The translations under genes and the position numbers were made by a program. A DNA stretch of 64,000 nt from Rhynchosporium graminicola (lineage: Eukaryota > Ascomycota > Leotiomycetes > Helotiales > Ploettnerulaceae). Numbering within the stretch: position 1 is the first letter of the stretch; every line of letters begins with the position of its first letter. Shown one piece after another: positions 56,541 through 64,000 of the stretch. The stretch covers positions 126,495-190,494 of the forward strand of contig FJUW01000008.1 of assembly GCA_900074885.1 (NCBI GenBank), given 5' to 3'. The notes beneath the pieces are model-generated. The model ran no database searches and was not told where the DNA came from. It saw only the letters and a list, made by a program, of their open reading frames with translations.

Positions 56541-57603
56541 TAATCATAATCGATAACTCTGATTCGCCAGCGCTAGAGCGAGAGCCTAAGCGAAGACAAT
56601 TCGGATAAAAGCAAAGACACCGGCACACCAAGGTACCGATTCGAGTCCCGTTACCAGTAGATACAATCCGCTTAAGGTAGCTCTTACGATCGAGCGGAAA
56701 GGTCGTTATTATCAGTAGAGCAGGCATATCAGCTAATATAGGATATAAGAAGAATCGATACATAACCTTCTCCGTATTAATATAATCTAGTCCCTACTTT
56801 TCAGCAAATACGAAAATCTAAATACGTCTCCTTCTACCGATCCCTTTACTTTTCGTCAGTTAAGGCGACCTAATTTCATTCCACGGTCTATAGTATATTT
56901 ACTCACACTAAGTCAGATTTATATTAGCCTATACTATTCCATAATACAATAGCTACCTAGGCTCAGGAACACAAACTTAGCCTTCATATCATATAAAACA
57001 TAGATTATATCAAGTAGCAACTACCGGATCTAGAGGCCAAGACTATTCGTCTCCACAGTCGAGTTAACTAGATTAGGTGCTAGAAGTATAACTAGGTCAG
57101 CGCATTTCAACCTCGCCTTTTCCAAGGTGCTAATTTGCCAAGCTATTCGACGTATCTAGAAAAATATCAGGCCCGTGTATCGCAATACAAACAAATACCG
57201 AATCTTAGGCAGCTCAGACCTAACGTGCTTTTGTATAACGAGCCTCACCCTGACGACACGGGTGTCTGGCGACCTATCCAGAGCAGTTTAAAGAAAGGAC
57301 CAGACCTGGTACTCGTCGTTAGCACCACGTTGAAGGTGCTAGGAACCTTATCAATAGCGAAAAGTTTCTGTCGCGCCACACAGAGCAGGGGCGGTATTAC
57401 TGTCTGGATTAGCAAGGAGGAGCCTCTATCAAAAGTACGACATCTTTTTGATTACGTATTTCGCGGAGACTGTGACGACCTGGCTTGTAAGTGTCTCAAT
57501 TATCCCACTTCCCAGACAAGTGCTAACATGGCATAATAGAATTCGTGGCTCGTCAACATGTTGAAAGATATTCGCTATCTGAAAGCTTTGCTTCGCCTAT
57601 AGT
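56541..57603 (+). pseudogene. SIR2-family deacetylase (sirtuin) remnant
   Basis: The N-terminal part lies in RIP-mutated sequence: an open stretch around 56540-56760 contains KVVIISRAGISANIG, the NAD-binding GAGISxxxGIPDFR region in which the first Gly is Arg. A zinc-ribbon-like region (about 57070-57170) has Tyr where Cys is expected. The C-terminal part (57135-57536) is well kept: YLEKYQARVSQYKQI, LRPNVLLYNEPHPDDTGVW, DLVLVVSTTLKVLGT (normally GTSLKV) and FCRATQSRGGITVWISKEE, then HLFDYVFRGDCDDLA. An intron follows, GTAAGT to AATAG near 57488-57540, with a short last exon ending at 57603. Several key residues and the frame are lost, so no activity is expected. Confidence 0.75.
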
Positions 57604-57658
57604 ATAGCACAGTAGACCTTCCATGAATTTCACAAGATTGACCGACTCGAACCATCAG

Positions 57659-58400
57659 TTATAGGAAAGGGTTGCCAGTTACGCCCTCCCCTGTCCTTAC
57701 TTGCCGATAAGGAAACCCATTCCCCGTGACCACAACCCATCCGCTCGCGCTCCTTTCATCTATCACAACGCCACATACATCTGAGTAGACTCGTCTGTGT
57801 TCTCCCGTCGTCTTATGATCTTCAAGTTCGATGTTCACTCTTCCAGCAATCTGCGTCTGCGTTAGTCGATCTCTTGCACAGGTGGTCATCGAAGACGGCA
57901 GTTGTCTAATGTCCTACCAGTCCTGCAGCAGTACTTCTTAAACTTTGCTGATCACTCGTAGTCCTCAGCGGACTACTTGGGTGACCAGCAGCATTTATTA
58001 TTATGTTGAACTTGACAGGCGTGCCATATGCACGTGATGTCAGCCAGTATATGTCCCAGATGTGCTGCTCTAACATCTGAAAGTCATACAAATTGCCTCC
58101 AGCAATCGTGGAGACCATTTCGGAGCTGCAGTGCACATCCGTTAACTCAAATCTGAGAAATGATACGTCATCGATTCCTGATACTGCCATGTACCATTTG
58201 AAGACGTCGGGTGACATTTGCCTGACCAAAAGTCCAGCATGGTGAACAGTCTCTTGGGATGACATCACACCGGCGCGAAAGACGACTTGGACATGCCTTT
58301 GGAACGTTTCTAATAGTGACCGCACCTCGACCAGTGCACTTTCAACCCGATTATCAATAATGAATTTCACAGCTGGTAGCTGATAACTGTCTTGGGGCAC
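57659..58400 (-). pseudogene. Minus-strand gene, two frames joined by an intron or shift
   Basis: ATG 58400 begins MPQDSYQLPAVKFIIDNRVE and stays open for 164 codons (SLLETFQRHVQVVFRAGVMS; FKWYMAVSGIDDVSFLRFEL; AGHPSSPLRTTSDQQSL). Near 57900 a GTAGGA donor precedes a second minus-strand frame (IAGRVNIELEDHKTTGEHRR; ASGWVVVTGNGFPYRQVR) ending at 57659. The candidate splice does not restore the frame exactly, so either a non-obvious intron or a one-base shift is present. Family unknown. Confidence 0.5.
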
Positions 58401-58469
58401 TATAAGGACTCAGGTCGAGGTAGGAACAAAGGTGGCGGAGAGAGTGTCTTGGGAGTCAAGTTGTTGTGC

Positions 58470-59010
58470 TCAGAGACGTACATGGAGGGCAGAAACAGTC
58501 CCCTGGTTACCTTTTGAGCTTATGTATGTGTCCAGACAGTGGGCGCTGCCGCCAGCGAGGGATGACCATCGACTTCAGCTGTATATGTGCTCTGCGTGGA
58601 ATTTCTGACTTTGGTCAGGGTTTGTCGCTCACTTTGAGGCTGCTCTGCTTCGCAATTGAGCAACGACCGAATCGAAATGGGTGCAGAATACTTGGAATTC
58701 AGCCAACGTACTTCAATATAAAGTCCCGCTTAAAGGGGTTTAAGACTTACTCGATGGATCTCTGGCAGATTGGCTGGCTGAGGAGACGACACATCCTCGC
58801 GACGTGCATTTGCCATTGGTAAAGAAATTTCCGGACGATAAACTCGATTTTATCAGAAGGTAGAATGAGTTTCTCGGGGTAGCGTATGTCGATTTTCTTC
58901 GACCAACGATGGTCAGGGCTGCAGCTAACGGAGATGGCTTTTGAGTGGAATATGGTGTAGCTGTGAATTGTGACAATTCGAATGCAATACGACGCAGCCG
59001 GTGCTTATAC
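58470..59010 (-). pseudogene. Minus-strand two-exon gene remnant
   Basis: Exon 1 in the minus register contains YTIFHSKAISVSCSPDHRW, PEKLILPSDKIEFIVRKFLY and QWQMHVARMCRLLSQPICQR. It splices at a GTAAGT donor near 58751 to an acceptor TTGAAG near 58712, continuing TLAEFQVFCTHFDSVVAQLR. Two TGA codons from CGA follow. An in-frame TAA precedes exon 1. The + strand frame 58466-58822 is antisense shadow. Family unknown; possibly an N-terminal helical domain of a larger protein. Confidence 0.45.
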
Positions 59011-59042
59011 AACGGAGGGGATCCTTTATGACGCCAGCGCAT

Positions 59043-59487
59043 GCAGAGTCTATCGCGATAGTATTACCCATTTATCGAACACCGCCGTGGCGAGAATGTT
59101 GACAACGAATACTTACCAAATCGTGCTACAGATACCTGCTGGCCCCGGCTCTGCCCCTGGTTTCTGCCCCTAGTGTCTGCGCTTAGCCACTGCCACATTC
59201 GAATCAATTTATCCTCCCTTATCCCTTCATTTACCTTAATGGTTGGAAGTGGCTAACTGGTTGAAAGTGATCCGGTGGAGCTAGTACAGAAGCTGAGGGT
59301 GGGAAGGCGGGGTAGAAATGGCGAGGAGACAAATGAGGGAGGAACAAAAAGAAAGTCAGAGGATTGGCAGACTATCATAAAGTACTGCAGCCTACGTGCC
59401 GAAAGGTCGCCTCTATTCACAACCATAAAAGGAAAGTAGCAATTAAATTCTAAGATCTGTCCAAGCGACCGCACCCTTTAATAAGAC
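59043..59487. other. No supported gene
   Basis: Short frames only, including a purine-rich tract at 59310-59370. Confidence 0.4.
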
Positions 59488-59870
59488 AAAGCGTATGCCC
59501 TTTGATGAGAAGCGGTCTTAAGCGACGTCGTACCTTCAGCATATACCCTATAATAAAAGTCGATCAAGGCGCTTCATTATGGCTTTGGATGTATTGAAAT
59601 CTAGGAATATGCTCCGTATCAAACGTCGCTTAGAACCTTTGAATTTAGGAATATAGCCGGTAATGAACGGCAATTACTTACGGCATTAATTTAAGCATAC
59701 GCTCTGTGAAAGAAGTCGCTCGAGAATTCTTATTTAAGGGTACTAATTTGAGGCATATGCCATTACAAAAGCGTAGTAGACGTTGCTTGAGAACCTACAT
59801 TTCATAGCATTACTTTTAAGCATCTGCAAATCTAAGCATATACCCTGAGGAAAGCTTCAAATGGTATGGA
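59488..59870 (+). repeat. Degenerate tandem array, about seven partial units
   Basis: Related starts AGCGTATGCCC (59488), AGCATATACCC (59538), GGAATATGCTC (59605), GGAATATAGCC (59649), AGCATACGCTC (59693), GGCATATGCC (59751) and AGCATATACCC (59837) recur every 44-86 bases. Several are followed by a GTCGCTnGAGAAC-type segment and an ATTTAAGGnATTA-type segment. No coding capacity. Confidence 0.6.
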
Positions 59871-60260
59871 TCATCAGGACCCAAAATTGTCACCTTAGTG
59901 ATTAGAGTTTATTGAGAACCCACAGCGGTGTTGAATGTCTGCCCTCGGATAATGGCTGTCTAAAGCTCCTTCAGTGATTAGGCCAGAGGAAATCCGCAAG
60001 ATGCCATACATTTCCTAATAGGAACGATGACTCAGGGTACCCACAAAAAATGACACGCCTATAAGATCGCAGAGCTTACACTGTTTTACCAAAGAGCCAA
60101 AGATGGCAACGCTCTAGGAGATGAAAGTCACAACGTTACACTTAATCGCTTCGCACAAGAACGCCCCACGCTCCCATACCTCCTCCCTCTCTTTATGATT
60201 TCCTCTGCCCACTTAGTCTGATCCTTTTCACCTCAAGCGCCAAACAGAAACCATCACCAA
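59871..60260. other. Intergenic
   Basis: Upstream of the kinase-like remnant; pyrimidine-rich leader at 60170-60250. Confidence 0.4.
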
Positions 60261-61291
60261 ATGCAGCCTCCTTCCTCTCATCCAAGTGCAGATGTCGAGA
60301 AGAGATCGCCTACCATTAGCATCAGCTGCAGTGAGCTGGAGGTCAGATATATTCCAGACTCTTCGTCCTTGGGAACACGAAAGCGCCATTCAGAATCCAC
60401 ATACCGCCCACGACACCCGCCTCCTCTTCGACTGAATTCTACGGGACCTCTAGCATAAGAAAAATGCCCATCTACGATTGCCGCCCTTGGGATCTATACA
60501 AGCCGTTTCTCGCATCGAGCGGAGGGAACATGCTGGTACTCTGCAATCATGACACCATCGCCCGTGTTATCCGGATTTACCCATTACGTTTTTCACCCTT
60601 TCCAGAAACATCGTTATTCAAGTCCAGCATCGGAATTTTCTGGAGTACTATGAAGCCTATTTTTTCGAAGATCAAGAATTTACTGTCAGCGAGTACATAG
60701 AATGTTCCGTGAAGAGCATACCCTCCATCCAACAGAGAGTGAGATAGCCTACATAGTAGGTCAGGTAGGTCCGGATAAATCTAAGGCAAGCTGTGAACTA
60801 GTCCTAATCCTACAGGTCCTGGCTGGTATTCGCTTCATCGAGTCTAGAGGGGAAAGTGCGACCATATCAAGCAGGACAGTTCGAGTCTGTCGTGAGGGTA
60901 AAGTCAAGATTGGTACGAGACGTCCGAATGCAAATCATCTGGGCTAACTTATCTGTTCGATCCTACTTCTGTTTCAATGGACGGTGAGGCGACTTCCGCT
61001 GATGCATCTTGTCTTATGACACTCATGCTATCGATAATGAATGAGACTCAAGAGACTTTGCAAGCCACCGATATACGTCGTTGGTCATATGAGGCAATAG
61101 ACTTTATTAAAGCTACTCGAGGTAGGTTTCACTTCCCGGTGAGAATCAAGGCTAACAAAGGCTATCAGCACTCATTCTTATCAAGTCCTAGGAGCCCAGA
61201 AACCCTTGTCGCACTTTGTGCAACGAGTTGCTTGCTGATTAAGAGAGACGCGAAACCATTAGAAGTATTCTCGGAGAGGTTCAGCGTTTGA
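60261..61291 (+). pseudogene. Kinase-like protein remnant in three shifted frames
   Basis: An N-terminal segment (60261-60458) is Ser/Pro/Arg-rich (SISCSELEVRYIPDSSSLGT). A second (60464-60700) has GGNMLVLCNHDTIARVIRI and ETSLFKSSIGIFWSTMKPIF. The third (60702-60947) reads TESEIAYIVGQVGPDKSKAS, VLAGIRFIESRGESATISSR and VRVCREGKVKIG. The fourth (60977-61291) reads TLQATDIRRWSYEAIDFI and LVALCATSCLLIKRDAKPLE. The order resembles the late catalytic lobe of degenerate kinase-like fungal proteins (xxGIxFIES...SSRTVRVCREGKVKI replaces the HGxLxxxNILL...GxVKI part). Catalytic His-Arg-Asp and DFG are absent. Junctions near 60700 and 60950 need one-base shifts; one TAG is at 60698. Confidence 0.5.
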
Positions 61292-62158
61292 CATTTCTCT
61301 GTTTTAGTCGCTATATAATGAGGGGAACGGCAGTATTCATAGTATCCTGCTACATGCTGAAAGCTATTGTGTTCGGTCAGTATGATGCAGTGCGGTGTGC
61401 CAAATGCTTATATCCTTCACCTTATTAACTTCCAAATTCCCCATATTGCTCTCCGAACAGAAGTGGTATGATACACCAACTATCTTTTCTGCACAACCGC
61501 ATCTCGCCACCCAGGGACCGTCGATGTCGAGAAAGATTACATATGCCTGACACCTCGCCAAAATAGCCTTGGAAAATAATGGCCATCAAGATTCAACTGC
61601 CAAAATCCGCAGGTCACTTCAAGTGCTGTTTGGTGGCTCGCATGTATGTTGCGTTTCTATCAGGCGTCGGAAAAACTATGCTCCACAGAACCTCGCTTAA
61701 TTGTTTACATAAAAATGGACAGTCCAACGGATCAATTGCACCATAACCACGAGCGCAGAACATGTTGTACAGTATCTAATTACACCGATAAAGAAGCTCT
61801 TATTCCTAATAAGAACCAACTATGTATCCGGGAGACGCTCTTAAGGCTTTGCCGGATTGAATGCTGCCTAAAGCCATATGCATTTCTGGGTTCCCAGCTC
61901 GAAGTCATGATTTAGGAAGAAGAATCTTTCTCATGGATAAATTCAAAGGCCGAATTGGAAGGTTCATGAATCTTTGAGCGTCCGAATACGGCGATAACTA
62001 CTGCTCCAGGTACGTAAGGAGCAAATCGTCCGCAGACGGGGCTTTGTCCCCCCCGGCCCCCTTCTCCCAAAATCTTCCTTACCCGACTCCCCGAATTCGC
62101 TTCACGTGATTAGAAGCAGCAGACAGTATCTCTCTCCAATTTCATTCAGTTTTCTCAC
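61292..62158. other. No confident gene
   Basis: A minus frame at 61561-61364 (YVIFLDIDGPWVARCGCAEK) and a + frame at 61646-61915 both look partly coding; neither has an assured start, family or splice. Confidence 0.35.
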
Positions 62159-63007
62159 CTATGCTATATTCTCAAGCGACATCTCCCATCTCGTTTCCTC
62201 AAATTCCTCGTTCTCGTGACCTTGAGGAAGTGTGATCCAAACGTCCTCTGAGAAGTACGATGACTCGTTGTAGGAGCCAATCTTACATCCTCTGATGAAG
62301 CCTAGAGATCCGAGATCTATCAAGTACAGGTACCCTTTAGAACTACGTGGGAAAGGCTCTCTATCAAGCTCGTCCACAAAAACCAGTTTCTGTAAATCTT
62401 CGGCTTGCCTTAAAAACCTTGGGAATCCCCAGAACAAATGAGTTCTGACATGAACCGCGAGCTTTTAGACTGGTCGAATAATAGTACCGAGTTGATTCAT
62501 GACTTCGTCCACATCCGCGGATCCAGGCTCATCAGGAAGGTCCAGAAATATCGTGTCTCGGAACCAGTCGACAAATGTGACACCGCTATAGTTACCTTGG
62601 AACCTGATTCGGCTGTAATATCTCAGGACTTCAGATCGAGACTCGTGATTAACGTACAGCAGTTCAATTCGAGATGCCTCCACCCTGACTTCGCAGCTTG
62701 CCGCTCTCCGGTCGAATTTTGAAGTTATCGTGACAACACGCGGTAATAGTGCTAAAGTCCAAATTCTGACTCGGACTTCAGGTGGAAGTTTTGGGAAGCA
62801 TCCGAAGGTAGGTACTTCGTCCTCTATCGCTTCGCGAATTCGAACCATATATTCATCTCCTCGACATGCTCGACGATGGGGAGTCCGAAGCTTCAAGAGT
62901 CGTTGGTAAGCAGGAGATAGTGGACGTGCAGGGAGAGGCAGCATCTTTGATTCCGAAGTGAGACTGCGGAGTGAAAGCTTTAAAAGTAACCATAGGGTCT
63001 GGTTCAC
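62159..63007 (-). pseudogene. 2EXR-type protein, one TAA
   Basis: A minus-strand register over 283 codons is broken only by TAA 62465-62467 (from CAA). Landmarks are FGCFPKLPPEVRVRIWTLAL, VVTITSKFDRRAASCEVRV, ELLYVNHESRSEVLRYYSRI and TFVDWFRDTIFLDLPDEPG. After the stop come KLAVHVRTHLFWGFPRFLR and LQKLVFVDELDREPFPRS. F-xxLPxExRxxIWxLAL followed by VNxESRxExLxxYxxxF is the 2EXR signature of a large fungal family of unknown function. The likely start is the Met of MLPLPARPLSPAYQRLLKL, near 62947. A single C-to-T change appears to have inactivated it. Confidence 0.8.
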
Positions 63008-63254
63008 AGGCTATAATGGCTGCCGCCAACTCGGGGTTGCCTAAACAGGTGGGCTGCTTGATCGAGGTCGCAATAGGGATTGCCTAATTCGGCAGATACT
63101 TCTTTGTTAATCACCTCTCGCGCAACATACTCCACCAAATCTTCGCCGCAAACATATTAATTCGCCACTACTCGCTTCAAATGGATATGGCAAAGTGTGA
63201 TATCATGACGTCCGACTGAGACTTGTCCGAACCGCAGCGTACTTCCCAGTCGAC
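63008..63254. other. Intergenic, divergent promoter
   Basis: Separates the divergent 2EXR-type gene (minus) and the coiled-coil gene (plus); no distinctive motif. Confidence 0.4.
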
Positions 63255-63769
63255 ATGGACTCAATCACTAAGGTAAGGATTCCACCCTGCAATTCACGCC
63301 GCTGACTTGATTGCAGCTAGAGCCTTCCCTTACGATTGACGTAGTCGACTTTAAGGAGCCACGAACGCCGACGATGACAGCTCTCAACGTGGCTAAGCTG
63401 CATGATTGGCAATCGCGCATCAAGGACGCCGAATCAGAACTTGCCATGGAGCGCAAGAGACTCTACTAGGAGAGGAAGAGGACTCGGCGACTCCAGAATA
63501 AGGTCAACACGTATCACAACAGTTTGACAATCTCGAAACGCATTAGTAACAAGGCAATAGCCCAGTGCCAGTCCTTGTTGCATACGAATGCTCAACTCGC
63601 CCAAGAAGTGCAAAAGCAGAAGGCAGCGGTTGAGACTTTGGAGACCTTGATCCAGAAGCTTTATACTCAATCTAAAGAAGGAAGCGTACTCACACAAGTA
63701 CCCGTGTGGCAGGCAGCAGGTATTGGGCCTTTGTCGATTGGCATGGAGGGTATTGTTAAGGTGGATTAG
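63255..63769 (+). pseudogene. Two-exon coiled-coil protein, one TAG
   Basis: Exon 1 (63255-63272) encodes MDSITK. A 44-nt intron (GTAAGG donor, CTGAC branch, TTGCAG acceptor) leads to exon 2 (63317-63769): LEPSLTIDVVDFKEPRTPTM, LHDWQSRIKDAESELAMERK, TAG 63467-63469 (from CAG), then RRLQNKVNTYHNSLTISKRI, LAQEVQKQKAAVETLETLIQ and a hydrophobic end GIGPLSIGMEGIVKVD. About 155 residues, mostly coiled coil. Family unknown. Confidence 0.65.
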
Positions 63770-64000
63770 ATAAGGAAGGGAATTGGACTTCTGCCGAATA
63801 TAGTGAAATTGTGCCTGATAACAGATATAACTTGATATCTACAGGAGATGGAAGCACATCATGATATATTTTGGTTCATATCAATACTGCATATAAGCTT
63901 GGACTATGATGATGCATTTTCACCGTTTTGCCCCAAACTTGCACGCCTAGAACTCTTAAAAACTCCCTCTGCTTCCGAACTAGTATCGTGCTCGGAAGTA
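63770..64000. other. 3' flank, no gene
   Basis: Nothing recognised before the window edge. Confidence 0.4.

Noticed and set aside
6408..63769. Stop-codon reassignment or programmed readthrough to explain in-frame stops
   Set aside because: TAA, TAG and TGA all occur internally and also end the intact genes, and the contexts differ. C-to-T mutation explains them more simply.

Overview
The window looks like a slice of a filamentous ascomycete genome (Pezizomycotina). The support is short GT-AG introns of about 41-70 nt with CTAAC/CTAAT-type branch points, AT-rich blocks with the CpA-to-TpA mutation pattern of RIP (repeat-induced point mutation), and recognisable fungal families: DUF3295, a LaeA-type methyltransferase, a 2EXR-type protein, a sirtuin, a Mutator-like transposase and a kinase-like family. 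I cannot fix the genus; a leotiomycete-like genome is only a guess. All assignments come from reading frames and remembered motifs. No search was run.

Layout. 1-5.6 kb is heavily RIP-mutated repeat. 6.4-24.2 kb is a gene-dense stretch in which almost every gene is broken by one to seven nonsense codons, with a few short intact genes. 24.37-26.86 kb is a complete but RIP-killed Mutator-like DNA transposon with 49-bp terminal inverted repeats and an 8-bp target duplication. 26.9-43.3 kb is again gene remnants, with two tiny intact genes (28.2 and 29.0 kb) behind look-alike promoters, a DUF3295 remnant, a 143-bp MITE-like element, a RasGEF-like remnant and a six-exon methyltransferase remnant. 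43.4-56.5 kb is mostly RIP-mutated repeat, including a 45.7/51.6 kb repeat pair mutated to different degrees. 56.5-63.8 kb holds a sirtuin remnant, several minus-strand remnants, a degenerate tandem array, a kinase-like remnant, a 2EXR-type remnant and a coiled-coil gene.

The unifying observation is that roughly 35 premature stops fall in long reading frames that are otherwise open and often still splice correctly. Nearly all can be derived from CAA, CAG, CGA or TGG by one C:G-to-T:A transition. This suggests a low dose of RIP-like mutation over the genes between the repeat blocks, so the region reads as a recently silenced or decaying accessory compartment rather than a working operon-like system. 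Intact exceptions are small (28178-28452, 29035-29199, probably 23624-24172, 20505-21029 and 13116-13406).
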